Assembly: GCA_021846945.1 (NCBI GenBank)
Contig: JAJZVZ010000003.1
Coordinates: forward strand, 1-64,000
Origin: Acidobacteriota bacterium
Lineage (GTDB): Bacteria > Acidobacteriota > Terriglobia > Terriglobales > Acidobacteriaceae
Direction of reading: 5' to 3'
DNA length: 64,000 bases
Both the position numbers and the translations under genes were made by a program. The notes below the pieces were generated by a model, which saw only the letters and a list, made by a program, of their open reading frames with translations, had not been told where the DNA came from and searched no databases. Below are positions 9,882 to 19,924 of this stretch, piece by piece (within the stretch, counting starts at the first letter, position 1; every line of letters begins with the position of its first letter).

Positions 9882-11090
9882 ATGACAGAAGCCGATCTTG
9901 CAGGATCGATACAGGCTACGGCCCTTGTGGCGCTTTTGGACGCGGCGCGTACTCCGCATAAGGTAGTTACATATCGCGGCGTTCTTACCCCCTCTGAGTT
10001 GGATGCGCCTGCCACGGAAACAGCGGCGCTGGCATCAGGCGCGGCCATTCACGACCTGGGCTGGATGCGGCGCGTGGCGGTGCGCGGAGCAGACCGCTTC
10101 AGATGGCTGAGCGGGATGGTTACGAACACGGTCAACGACCTGTTTCCGAATTCAGGGGCGTGGAACTTCGTGCTGAACGCACAGGGACGGATTCAGGGTG
10201 ATCTGACGGTCTGGCGCACGGGCGCGGAGCCTTCACCTCCGCGGCGTAATCAGGGAGCCCGAAGCGCAATAGAGGGAGATCCGCTGCTGGGTACCCCATT
10301 TGCCGGGGAATCCGGCCTGGAGCTGGAGATTGCGGCCGATCAGTTCGAGCGCCTGATGACGCATCTGGATCATTTCATCATCATGGATGATGTCGAGCTG
10401 ATTCCGCTGGGCGAAGAGCAGGTGGGCGAGGCAGGCTCAGAGACCGCCGTCGGGCTGACGGGGCCGTTGGCGAGCGAGGTGCTGGAACGGGTGGGACTGC
10501 CGGTCATCGTGCAGCCGATGTCGGCCGTGAGCGTAGAGTGGAACGGCTGGGATGTACGGATTTTGCGCGGCTACGGCGTGCTGGCGCAGCACTATGAGCT
10601 TTGGTTGCCGTCCGCCGGGCTGGGCAAGCTGTGGTCGTGCCTGCGCACGGGGGGCGCTACGCCAGTTGGCTGCGCAGCGGTGGAGAAGTTTCGGATTGCC
10701 GAGGGGATTCCCCGGTATGGCGTTGATATTATGGAGCGTGACCTGCCGCAGGAGACCTCGCAGATGCGGGCGCTGCACTTTAATAAAGGTTGCTACCTGG
10801 GTCAGGAGATCGTGGAGCGCATCCGCTCGCGTGGCAATGTGCACCGGCACTTGCGGCCGCTGGAGTTGCTTGGACCGGTACCGCCGGCGGGCACGGAACT
10901 GACCCTGGAAGACGGCAAGTCTGCCGGGCAGATTACCAGTGCGGCCGAGTTGCCGCTGCAGGCTGGAGCGCGAGTGTTCGCTCTTGGCATGATCGTCAGT
11001 GAAGCGGAGCAGGGCAACCCGTCGTTCAGCTATAAAACTGAATCGGATACGGGCACAGCGCGGCTTCTCACGGCGCCGCCGGCCCTGTGA
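9882..11090 (+). CDS. ygfZ: folate-binding protein YgfZ/CAF17-like (Fe-S cluster assembly type)
   Basis: KGCYLGQEIVERIRSRGNVHRHLRPLEL signature; DRFRWLSGMVTNTV aminomethyltransferase-like N-term. Confidence 0.88.
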   Translation: MTEADLAGSIQATALVALLDAARTPHKVVTYRGVLTPSELDAPATETAALASGAAIHDLGWMRRVAVRGADRFRWLSGMVTNTVNDLFPNSGAWNFVLNAQGRIQGDLTVWRTGAEPSPPRRNQGARSAIEGDPLLGTPFAGESGLELEIAADQFERLMTHLDHFIIMDDVELIPLGEEQVGEAGSETAVGLTGPLASEVLERVGLPVIVQPMSAVSVEWNGWDVRILRGYGVLAQHYELWLPSAGLGKLWSCLRTGGATPVGCAAVEKFRIAEGIPRYGVDIMERDLPQETSQMRALHFNKGCYLGQEIVERIRSRGNVHRHLRPLELLGPVPPAGTELTLEDGKSAGQITSAAELPLQAGARVFALGMIVSEAEQGNPSFSYKTESDTGTARLLTAPPAL

Positions 11091-11174
11091 AAAGATGCGC
11101 CGGGAGGCCGGCCATAGCCGGTTGGCAAGGCAGACAATCAGAAATTCAGCAAGACGAACGGGAAACGGGAGACC

Positions 11175-11795
11175 ATGAGCGATACTCCAAAATTCGAAGT
11201 CATTGACCGCCGCAAGATTAAGGCGGAGGAGGAACGGGAGGAGCACCAGCCCCCTGCAGCGGAAGCGAAGCCGGAAAAGACTCCAGTCGAGCCCGGTGCC
11301 GGACCGCGGCTGGTGACGAACGAGAGCCGGCGTGAATCTGCCGCCGCAGCGGAGCCGCAGTTGGGCGCCGCAGTGCAGGAGCCCGAGTCGGAATTGCCTT
11401 CCCCGCCAACGGCTCAGGAGAGTCATGCGCAGAAGGCCGCCTATGACGCCTCGGCGCAGCGGCTTGAGGACCTGATCCGGGCGCAGAATCCGGGTATGGG
11501 TGCGCCACCTCCAGTGAGCTTCGAGACCCTGATCCAGCAGTTTTATGTTTCGGCGATGATCCAGATGGGAGCGGGAACGCAGGAGGGCCAGCGGCCGCAT
11601 GTTGATATTATGGGCGCGCGCACGACCATCGACCTGCTGGGCATTCTGGCGGAGAAGACAAAGGGCAACCTAACTGACGCGGAGGATCGCACCCTGCAGT
11701 CAGTCTTGTTCGACGTGCGGATGGCCTTCCTGGAACTGACCAGCATGATCAACATGCAGAGTATGCCGCCGCCTCCGCCCGCGGGCAAGAAATGA
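11175..11795 (+). CDS. DUF1844 domain-containing protein
   Basis: VDIMGARTTIDLLGILAEKTKGNLTDAEDRTLQSVLFDVRMAFLEL matches DUF1844 as recalled. Confidence 0.8.
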   Translation: MSDTPKFEVIDRRKIKAEEEREEHQPPAAEAKPEKTPVEPGAGPRLVTNESRRESAAAAEPQLGAAVQEPESELPSPPTAQESHAQKAAYDASAQRLEDLIRAQNPGMGAPPPVSFETLIQQFYVSAMIQMGAGTQEGQRPHVDIMGARTTIDLLGILAEKTKGNLTDAEDRTLQSVLFDVRMAFLELTSMINMQSMPPPPPAGKK

Positions 11796-11799
11796 GAAC

Positions 11800-12008
11800 A
11801 GCTTCCAGCCTTCAGCACTCAGCTTTCAGTTTCGAAACAAGGATATTCCTGCGGTGTGGTTCCATAGCGTGATTCCCCGGATTGGGAGCCACTGCAACCC
11901 CCGGCATGAGAGAGAGAACGGCCTCCACGCTCCCAGCAAGGAGCAAGCCACTGAAAGCTGAAGACTGTGAGCTGAAGGCTGCAAGCCAGGAGCTTAAAGC
12001 TAGAAGCT
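11800..12008. repeat. intergenic imperfect inverted/low-complexity AGCTTTCAGC-type repeats
   Basis: Left block agcttccagccttcagcactcagctttcag (11800-11829); right block ctgaaagctgaagactgtgagctgaaggctgcaagcc...agcttaaagctagaagct (11951-12008) is its approximate reverse complement. Confidence 0.6.
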
Positions 12009-12014
12009 AAAGAG

Positions 12015-12815
12015 ATGGAAGGTCAGCTTACATTCCTGGGCACGGGAACCTCCATGGGAGTTCCGACGCTGGGGTGCGACTGTGCCGTGTGTACCTCGGC
12101 GGACCCGCGCGATCGACGCCTGCGGCCCTCGGCGCTGTTGCGCTGGGCGCAGCCGGGCGCGGACGAGCGCGAGCGCGCGGTGGTATTCGACACCGGCCCG
12201 GATTTCCGCGAGCAGGCATTGCGGGCAGGGCTGATGCGGCTGGATGCCGTGTTTTACACACACTCGCACGCCGACCACATCTTTGGGATGGACGATCTGC
12301 GTCCGCTCAGCTTTCGGGCCAGCCGCGAAGGAGGGCCGATACCGCTGTATGCCGCGCCGGAGACGATCGCTGTTCTGGAGCGCGTCTACGAGTACACTTT
12401 TTCGCCGCAAGCCACCTATCCGACGCGCGCGCGGGTCACCCTGGAGCCTCTGGCAGAGTGCAACCGGGTGCACGGCGTTGAATTCCGGCGCGTTCCGATC
12501 ATGCACGGAAAAATGGAGATATGCGGCTTCCGGTTTGGGCGAGCGGCTTACTTGACCGACGTGAGCGCCATCCCCGAGGAGAGCTTTGCGCTACTGGAAG
12601 GCGTGGATCTGCTCGTACTGTCGGCGTTGCGCCACAAGCCGCACCCCAGCCACGCTACCGTGGAGCAGGCGGTGGGCTGGGCCCGGCGGATCGGCGCGAA
12701 ACAAACCTTGCTGACTCATATCGCCCACGAGCTGGGCCACGAGCAGACCAATCGCGCTCTGCCTGACGGCATGAAACTAGCCTACGACGGGTTGAGCGTG
12801 CCCGTGACCCTATGA
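12015..12815 (+). CDS. MBL-fold metallo-hydrolase (PhnP / cyclic phosphodiesterase-like)
   Basis: TFLGTGTSMGVPTLGCDCAVC, THSHADHIFGMDDLRP, LTHIAHELGH motifs. Confidence 0.88.
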   Translation: MEGQLTFLGTGTSMGVPTLGCDCAVCTSADPRDRRLRPSALLRWAQPGADERERAVVFDTGPDFREQALRAGLMRLDAVFYTHSHADHIFGMDDLRPLSFRASREGGPIPLYAAPETIAVLERVYEYTFSPQATYPTRARVTLEPLAECNRVHGVEFRRVPIMHGKMEICGFRFGRAAYLTDVSAIPEESFALLEGVDLLVLSALRHKPHPSHATVEQAVGWARRIGAKQTLLTHIAHELGHEQTNRALPDGMKLAYDGLSVPVTL

Positions 12816-13789
12816 GCGGAGCCGGGGCCAGTGTGGCGCATGGTGGGCGGAGGGTTCCCGTCTTCCGGTCGCTGGCGGAGATTCCCACCGGCTTTGGTCC
12901 CACGGTGGCGGCGATCGGGAACTTCGACGGCGTGCACCTGGGACACCGCGAAATTCTCTCCGCCGTGGTGGCTGAAGCGCGTGCCGTAGACGCCCGCGCA
13001 GTTGCCATTACCTTCGAACCGCATCCGGAGCATTTCCTGCGCCCGGAGCAGGCCCCGCAGCTTCTGACGCCGCTTGCCGAGCGTCTGCGGCTGCTCAGCA
13101 GTACCGGCATCGACGCGGTGCTCGTGCTTTCCTTTGACGCGGCGCTGGCGCGGCTCGCGGCGCGGGATTTCGCGCGTACCATCCTGAAGGATGCGCTTGC
13201 CTTGCGGGGACTGCACGAGGGACACAACTTCCGCTTTGGACACGGCGCTGAGGCCGGAGTGCGGGAACTGGCACTCCTGGGCTCCGAATTCGGGTTTGGT
13301 GTGCATGTCCACGACGCGGTACGGGTGCGGGGGATGGAGGTATCGAGTTCCGCGATCCGGGCGCTGGTGGCCGCTGGAGACGTGCGGCGGGCGCGCTGGA
13401 TGCTGGGCCGGCCGTTTGCGGTGCTTTCGACGCAGTCGCGCGGGCGCGGCATTGGAACGCGGCTACTGGTGCCGACAGTGAATATGGCTCCGTATCCGGG
13501 GTTGCTTCCGGCCTTCGGCGTGTATGTGACGCGGCTGAAGCTGAACGGAATTCGCTTTCAGGCAGTCACGAATGTCGGGAACCGGCCCACCTTTGGCGAC
13601 GCGTCATTTGCCGTCGAGTCACACATTCTCAATTTTGAGCCGGTCGAGATGGACGAAACGACCCCGATCGAACTGGAGTTTCTGTTGCGGCTGCGCGGCG
13701 AGCAGCAGTGGTCGTCGCCCGATGCGCTGAAGGCGCAGATCCTTAAAGATGTGGCACGGGCAAATCGATACTTCCGGTTAACTAAATAG
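12812..13789 (+). CDS. ribF: bifunctional riboflavin kinase/FAD synthetase
   Basis: AAIGNFDGVHLGHREIL, EPHPEHFLRPEQAP, GHNFRFGHG, GIGTRLLVPTVNMAP, TNVGNRPTFGD. Confidence 0.93.
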   Translation: MSGAGASVAHGGRRVPVFRSLAEIPTGFGPTVAAIGNFDGVHLGHREILSAVVAEARAVDARAVAITFEPHPEHFLRPEQAPQLLTPLAERLRLLSSTGIDAVLVLSFDAALARLAARDFARTILKDALALRGLHEGHNFRFGHGAEAGVRELALLGSEFGFGVHVHDAVRVRGMEVSSSAIRALVAAGDVRRARWMLGRPFAVLSTQSRGRGIGTRLLVPTVNMAPYPGLLPAFGVYVTRLKLNGIRFQAVTNVGNRPTFGDASFAVESHILNFEPVEMDETTPIELEFLLRLRGEQQWSSPDALKAQILKDVARANRYFRLTK

Positions 13790-14315
13790 GCTGCTTGTCC
13801 CGTGCTTCTTCCGTGCGCGCTGCAAACGTGTCCTGGACGAATTGCAGGATATACCGTTCGTCGCCGCGGCTGAGCAGGCGCGCAATTTTGGGGATCATCA
13901 GCCCCCATAGCACAAGCGCGGGGGGAATGAGCAGGCCGGCCCAAATCGTGAGGTTCAAAAAGTCGTGACGCTTCACGGCATAGTTCAACGTTCCCAAAAA
14001 GATCGCCAGTGCGATGACCACCAAAAGACCAAGCCAGATGCGCAGGAACCAGATCGTCCATTCCGGAAAATCAAAGTAGCCCTCGATCCTGGTTCCGCCC
14101 GGCGCCTGGTCGAAGCGCCCATAAAACTGGCATGGGAAGTCGCTGCGGCCGGAGCGGCGCCGGAGTATTTTGAATGCGTTGCGGCCAGCCTCAAGGCGGA
14201 GTGAAATCCTCGCCTTCCCGTCCGGATCCATTTGTTCCTTTTCGACGGAACGGGACAGGACTGCTGCGGCTTCTTCTGGAGCAAGAGTGGAGTGGAAGAC
14301 GTGCATCTTTCTCAT
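13782..14315 (-). CDS. hypothetical membrane protein (two TM helices)
   Basis: ORF with hydrophobic segments WFLRIWLGLLVVIALAIFLGTL and LTIWAGLLIPPALVLWGLMI; converges with and overlaps ribF by 8 bp. Confidence 0.65.
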   Translation of the reverse strand: MRKMHVFHSTLAPEEAAAVLSRSVEKEQMDPDGKARISLRLEAGRNAFKILRRRSGRSDFPCQFYGRFDQAPGGTRIEGYFDFPEWTIWFLRIWLGLLVVIALAIFLGTLNYAVKRHDFLNLTIWAGLLIPPALVLWGLMIPKIARLLSRGDERYILQFVQDTFAARTEEARDKQPI

Positions 14316-14323
14316 AGCTTGGC

Positions 14324-16630
14324 TTATCGGACCACCTTTGCACCCGATCCCTTTGCAGACAGGTTCTCCCGCACGACCGGGTGCAAAGATGCGGGATGGG
14401 AGTTCTGTGGCAGGGCGGCCTGCTGCATCGGAGGAGTGGATTGATCACCCGGAAACTGCTCGTCGGGCTTGCCTGCAATGGCGGCGCGCATGAAGGTCAT
14501 CCAGATGGGCAGCGCGGCGCGTGCGCCGGTTTCCTTGTCGCCCAGCGATTGCCGATTGTCGTAGCCCACCCAGACACCGCAAGTGACTGAAGGCGAAAAG
14601 CCCAGAAACCACGCGTCGGTAAAGTTGCTGGTGGTTCCCGTCTTGCCGCCCAGCGGATGGTTCAACTGCGAAGCAGCGGCGGCGGTGCCGTGATGGACCA
14701 CAGCTTCCAGCAGGGTCATCATGCTGCGCGCTGTCCGCTGGTCGATCACCTGCTTGACCGGAGACGAATCCTGCCACAGCGTAATGCCGTCAGCGTTTGA
14801 GACATTGCGGATGAGGCGCGGGGTCACGCGCAGTCCGTCGTTCGGGAAGACCGAATAGGAGGCCACTTGTTCCACGAGCGGAACCTCTACAGCACCCAGC
14901 GCGATGGGCAGATAGGGAGGGATGTTGCTCGTAACTCCGAAGCGGTGTGCCATATCGATGACCGTGTGGATACCGACGCGCGACGCCAGCTTGAGGGCGG
15001 GAATATTGCGTGAGTCGGCAAAGGCGGTGGTGAGCGTGATCGGGCCCATGTAGTTGTTTTCGTAGTCGTGGGGAACGTAGCTGCCGAAGCGTACCGGGCC
15101 GTCGACGATGGTGTCGCCGGGTTTGAGGCCGGCCTCGAAGGCGGCGGTGTAGACGTACGGCTTGAAGCTGGAACCGGTTTGCCGCTCCGCTTGCGTGGCG
15201 CGGTTGAACTGGCTCAGAGCGTAGTCCCGCCCGCCAACCATGGCCAGGATGTCGCCGGTGGTGTTGTCCATGGCCAGCAGAGCGCCCTGGACGCCGGAAT
15301 CCTGCTCCAGCGTAGCGCGGCGCGCATTGCCCTCAACCGCATTGGCGAGGTGGATGTAGATGATGTCCCCGGGCTTGACCAGAGCGTCGCCGTAGCGCTG
15401 CCCGGTCCACTGCCAGTCCGCGGGCAGAAGAACCACTTTTTGCTCGCCGACGCGAGCGTCGATTTCGAGCGGCAGGACGCGCATGACGAGGGCGTGGACG
15501 TAGTCGCCGGGATGGGTCGCCACGGCCCAGTCGGGATGACTGTAGTTGTCGAGGGTGTAACCGGCCGCCAGCACATTTTCGGGTTGGCCCTTCCAGCCAT
15601 GCCGGCGCTCATAGGCTGCGAGCCCGTCATCCACGGCCTGGTTGGCCGTCTCCTGCAGGTCGAGGTCCAGCGTGGTTTCGATCTTCAGGCCGGCTTCATG
15701 TACCTCGTCGGAGCCGAAGCGCTGATCGAGTTCGCGACGCACTTCATCCTGAAACCACGGCGCTACCGAACCCTCTGGCTGGGCGATGTGCAGGCCCAGC
15801 GGGGCCCTTCGCGCTTCTTCCGCCTGGGCATGGGTGATGGCCTTATCCGCCTCCATCTCATCGAGCACCAGATTACGGCGGCGCTGCGCCTTTTCCGGAT
15901 TCAGGATCGGAGAGTAAGCCACCGGTCCTTTGGGAAGGCCGGCGAGGAGCGCCGCCTCGGTGAGCGTCAGATCCCTGGCGTGTTTCGAAAAGTAGAACTC
16001 CGAGGCAGCCTCGAAGCCATACATGCCGCTGCCCAGATAAATCTGGTTGCCGTAGAGTGTGAAGATTTGCTGCTTGGTGAAGTTGCGCTCGATCTGGATC
16101 GCCAGATAGGCCTCTTCAATCTTGCGGGTATAGGTGCGATTGGAAGAGAGAAAGAGGTTACGCGCCAACTGCATGGTCAGCGTGGAGGCGCCCTGCGAGC
16201 GTCCGTGCGTGCGCAGATCATGCACCAGGGCTTCGAGGACGCGGAAGACGTTGATGCCCCAGTGCGACTCGAAGTTCTTGTCCTCGATGGAAATGACGGC
16301 CTCGCGCAGGACGGGCGCAAAGTCGTTGTACCCGATCACTACGCGCCTCTGCAGCGCAAAGGATCCGATGATGCGGCCCTTGCGGTCGTAAAGATCAGTA
16401 ATGGTCGAAGGGCGATAGGTTTCAAGCTCGCTGATCTGGGGCAGATCGGCGGAGTAGATCAGGGTGAGACCGGCGAGGGAGCCGGTAATGGCCGCGAGCA
16501 CCAACAGCACTGCCAGGGCCGAGCGGCCTGCAACCTTGCGGCGGCGTAGAGTCGAAGGCGACGCCGCGGCCAGCCGGCGTGACCGGCCAAGGCCGCGCGA
16601 TTCAACAGGCCGTTGGGGGTTGGCAGCCAA
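14324..16630 (-). CDS. penicillin-binding protein 1A family (glycosyltransferase/transpeptidase)
   Basis: AVISIEDKNFESHWGI, RSQGASTLTMQLARNLFLS (GT51), TGSSFKPYVYTAAFEAG (SxxK), GGKTGTTSNFTDAWFLGF (KTG). Confidence 0.93.
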   Translation of the reverse strand: MAANPQRPVESRGLGRSRRLAAASPSTLRRRKVAGRSALAVLLVLAAITGSLAGLTLIYSADLPQISELETYRPSTITDLYDRKGRIIGSFALQRRVVIGYNDFAPVLREAVISIEDKNFESHWGINVFRVLEALVHDLRTHGRSQGASTLTMQLARNLFLSSNRTYTRKIEEAYLAIQIERNFTKQQIFTLYGNQIYLGSGMYGFEAASEFYFSKHARDLTLTEAALLAGLPKGPVAYSPILNPEKAQRRRNLVLDEMEADKAITHAQAEEARRAPLGLHIAQPEGSVAPWFQDEVRRELDQRFGSDEVHEAGLKIETTLDLDLQETANQAVDDGLAAYERRHGWKGQPENVLAAGYTLDNYSHPDWAVATHPGDYVHALVMRVLPLEIDARVGEQKVVLLPADWQWTGQRYGDALVKPGDIIYIHLANAVEGNARRATLEQDSGVQGALLAMDNTTGDILAMVGGRDYALSQFNRATQAERQTGSSFKPYVYTAAFEAGLKPGDTIVDGPVRFGSYVPHDYENNYMGPITLTTAFADSRNIPALKLASRVGIHTVIDMAHRFGVTSNIPPYLPIALGAVEVPLVEQVASYSVFPNDGLRVTPRLIRNVSNADGITLWQDSSPVKQVIDQRTARSMMTLLEAVVHHGTAAAASQLNHPLGGKTGTTSNFTDAWFLGFSPSVTCGVWVGYDNRQSLGDKETGARAALPIWMTFMRAAIAGKPDEQFPGDQSTPPMQQAALPQNSHPASLHPVVRENLSAKGSGAKVVR

Positions 16631-16850
16631 GCGATTCGCGCCTCATCAGCATATCCCCAAGGTGCGGGGGAAAATGCCTCAGCCTAAGGCTAGCATCTTG
16701 ACGCGTTTCGCGGACGATCGCGGAACGCATCCGTACCATAGAGTGTACGAGCCAATACGCAGAACGGAAGACACTCAAATACGGAACTGTCACAGCGGCA
16801 CATTGACCGCTGGACAAATTGAGTGTTCAAGGCAACAAAGAGATGAGTGT

Positions 16851-18089
16851 TCAGCCTTGCTTCGCCTTCAACAGATCGAGCGCCTTGTTGAGGATCTCGT
16901 CTCCGTTCGGAGGCGGTGTCTGCTCGGTTTCTTCATCCAAGACCACAGGCAGGTTGACGGCGACGGTCGGAGCGACCGCTTCGTCCTGAATTTTCTTGCC
17001 GTTGGGGCTTTCATACTTGGCCACGGTAAGCAGGATGGCGGCGCCGTCAGGCAACGGGATGGTCTTCTGGACGGATCCCTCGCCAAAAGTGCGTTCGCCG
17101 ACCACATCGCCACGATTGTGGTCTGCAATGGCCGCGGCGGTAATTTCAGGCGCGCCAAAGGTGCCGCGGTTGACGAGCACCGCCAAAGGCGCATCCGTGA
17201 GGAATTGGGCCGGGTCGGCATTGAAGGTCTGCATAGCATATTTCTGACCGACCAGCTTGGCCAGAGCGCCCTGGTTGATGAAGAAGTTCGCCAGACGAAT
17301 ACCCTGCTGCATGTCTTTGCCGTGGCAGTCGCGCAGGTCAAGGACGATCTTTTGATTTTTGCCGGCGGCTTTGATCTTGGCGGCAATCTCGCTGACGCGT
17401 TCCGCCGTCAGTTCGTCAGGCTTGAGGTAGAGAACGGTCCCGTTGTTATATTCCTGCTGGGCGACCGGGGGCAGCGGCGTAGCGGCGCGTGTGAGCGTCA
17501 GCTTGTCCGGATCTGCCTTGAATGGACGCACTACGGCCATGGAGATCGTGGTTCCGGCTTTGCCTTCGAGCATGAGGCGGATGACGGCCAGCGACAACTC
17601 GCGGGTGGAATGCCCCCCGATCGCTTCAATGACGTCTCCATCCTTGAGATGGGCCTTGTCGGCGGGCGATCCCTGAATCACGCTCACCACCGTGGCATAG
17701 CCGTAGCGCTTGGAGACGATAAGGCCAACCTGATCCGAGCCTGTAGCGGGGCGATCCTTGAAGATCTTGTATTCGGTGGGAGTCAGGTAGCTGGAGTCGG
17801 CGTCGAGCGAATCAAGCAGGCCGTGCAGAGCGCCGTTGGTGACCTGATTGATGTTGGGCACGGTGACGTAGTCTGTCTGGATCTTCTTGAGAACTTCAGC
17901 ATAGACGCGCATCTGGCGATAGGCGCCGTCCTGCTCGCCTCCGGCATGTACGCCAAACATTCCGAACTCGCCCAGGGCAAAGCCGAGGCCGAGCGCGGCA
18001 AAGATCGCAACGGAGAGAACGAAAACAAAACGCTGGAAGAATCGTGACACAAACACCACCGGTGCGGCCCTCAAGGGGAACCGGGCCAC
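16851..18089 (-). CDS. S41-family carboxy-terminal processing peptidase with PDZ domain
   Basis: N-term TM; PDZ-like YATVVSVIQGSPADKAHLKDGDVIEAIGG; VLDLRDCHG; VNRGTFGAPEITAAAIADHNRGDVVGERTFGEGSVQ. Confidence 0.88.
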   Translation of the reverse strand: MARFPLRAAPVVFVSRFFQRFVFVLSVAIFAALGLGFALGEFGMFGVHAGGEQDGAYRQMRVYAEVLKKIQTDYVTVPNINQVTNGALHGLLDSLDADSSYLTPTEYKIFKDRPATGSDQVGLIVSKRYGYATVVSVIQGSPADKAHLKDGDVIEAIGGHSTRELSLAVIRLMLEGKAGTTISMAVVRPFKADPDKLTLTRAATPLPPVAQQEYNNGTVLYLKPDELTAERVSEIAAKIKAAGKNQKIVLDLRDCHGKDMQQGIRLANFFINQGALAKLVGQKYAMQTFNADPAQFLTDAPLAVLVNRGTFGAPEITAAAIADHNRGDVVGERTFGEGSVQKTIPLPDGAAILLTVAKYESPNGKKIQDEAVAPTVAVNLPVVLDEETEQTPPPNGDEILNKALDLLKAKQG

Positions 18090-18306
18090 TAACCCACTTA
18101 GACTCCATGATAGCGCATCGGGAATCGGCGTAAAGGAATCACCAGACCGTGGGGGGCGGCCAGAACAAAATCAGGGATGCTGAATCGCGAAGGCTCAACT
18201 TCCAGGTCGGCGAGCCCAGGGCAGCGGTGGCCGCGGAAGCAAGTTCCAGGGGCGCACCTGGACTAACCCATTCCGGGTTTCACTATAAGGATCAACAGCT
18301 TAGCTC

Positions 18307-19200
18307 TTAATCGGCAGTAGCGGGCTGCTTCACCTTGGACGCGACGGACGGTCGGTCAAAGTCGCTTACTTGAGTAACCTTGCCGGCCCGCTGGACCCGA
18401 TCTTTTATCTGGAACTCCCGGGCAATCGGCAGGCTGTCCAGAACAGATTCGTCCCATCGGCGCAGAACGCTGTCGATGATGAGCCTGAGATCGGACCGAA
18501 GCGTGGCGCGGGCCATGTACTGAGCGTCCATGCTGTGCTTGGCAGGGAGAATAATGGCGTGATAGCAGGTGTCCAGTTGTTCCTTGGTGAGATGCGCGAA
18601 AGCCTTCTCCTCGCGGGCAAAGGCGACAGTTGCAGCGCCGGTGATTCCCGGGCGGCAAGGGAGTGCGGAAACCAGATGTTCCGGCAGTTTTGGCCGCGGA
18701 CCTACTAGGCTCATGTCTCCGAGGAGCACATTCAGAAGTTGTGGCAACTCATCGAGCTTCCAGCGGCGCAGAAAGGGCCCGACCGGGGTGAAGCGCTGGT
18801 TCGCGGCCGTTGTTACCGCGTGATGCTCAACGTCGGTCGAGTGAACCAGCGTTCGGAATTTAATGATAGTGAAGATGCGGCCGTGGCGGCCCACGCGCTT
18901 CTGCAGGAACAGAACCGGACCCGATGAAGTGAGGCGCACCGCCAGAGCAAGCATGAGGAAGATAGGAATCAGCAGCGGTAGCGCGAGCAAGACACAGGTA
19001 CAGTCAAAGACGCGTTTCGCGCGTGATTGCGACCAGGGACTCAGTCTGCGCAGAGAAATGGGCGTAGAAAGCGCACGATCTTGCGTTTGAGTGAACACCC
19101 GTTCTCTGGCTTGTTCCACATTATCCGAGATACTATGGCCCGACGTAAGTTCAACTCCTGTGTCGTCAAGATATCTTCTAACATTGAACTTGGCGTTCAA
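18307..19200 (-). CDS. exopolysaccharide sugar transferase (undecaprenyl-phosphate glycosylphosphotransferase type)
   Basis: [83 protein letters not shown]. Confidence 0.92.
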   Translation of the reverse strand: MNAKFNVRRYLDDTGVELTSGHSISDNVEQARERVFTQTQDRALSTPISLRRLSPWSQSRAKRVFDCTCVLLALPLLIPIFLMLALAVRLTSSGPVLFLQKRVGRHGRIFTIIKFRTLVHSTDVEHHAVTTAANQRFTPVGPFLRRWKLDELPQLLNVLLGDMSLVGPRPKLPEHLVSALPCRPGITGAATVAFAREEKAFAHLTKEQLDTCYHAIILPAKHSMDAQYMARATLRSDLRLIIDSVLRRWDESVLDSLPIAREFQIKDRVQRAGKVTQVSDFDRPSVASKVKQPATAD

Positions 19201-19924
19201 GAGACCTCCGCTGAATACTCAACGCCACGGAAGATCCGTGGGACAAAACAACCTTCCTGTAAACAATGCAATTGATATGCCGAATTACCCGTTGCTCACG
19301 CTCAAAAACCTGAATGAGGCTTGCCACGTCGCCGCGCACACCTATCCCTCCGGCGGGCGCTCGTTTCCAACGGAATCTAGCTTATATTCCTCACTGTATC
19401 ACGACCCATAGATGCGCGAAAAGTTGCGTTGTTCGAATGAAATTGCGGAAACTTTAGTACTTTTTCATCTTTTCTTTTTTATTCATCAAATTGTCACTGA
19501 TCTTCAAGCGTCCTGCGCGTTTGGAAATTGATCGCGGTGACTCGAAGTTACCAATATAGTGACTCCGCAATTTCGTCTTTGCAGATATAGATATGGAAGG
19601 CGTACAGATAGTTATGATGCAGTATCCAGCATGAACAGGTGAGCGTGAACAAACCGGAAGTAATCCCGTCCTCGGGCCAAGGGATCATGTATCGCTTGCC
19701 ACGATGTGGTTTGTGGCGTGCAACAGCGTGGAACGAGGGTTGCTTTGGCAAATCCTTTCTTCTGGAGTTATGTGAGTTGCGGTCTGCTTTGGTCATTGCC
19801 GAGCTTACTGCCGGCATCCCGCTGAAGAGCGCCGCGCAACATGCGGGCGGGGCGATCCGTGCTTAAAGCCATTCCCCCGTCCAATTTGTAGCAGTTATCG
19901 TTGCACGTGCTAGACTCGTGGCAT

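Noticed and set aside
15068-16549. 493-aa plus-strand ORF opposite PBP1A
   Set aside because: Shadow ORF of a strongly supported PBP1A gene
16464-18047. 527-aa plus-strand ORF opposite the S41 protease
   Set aside because: Shadow ORF; protease frame has PDZ and S41 motifs
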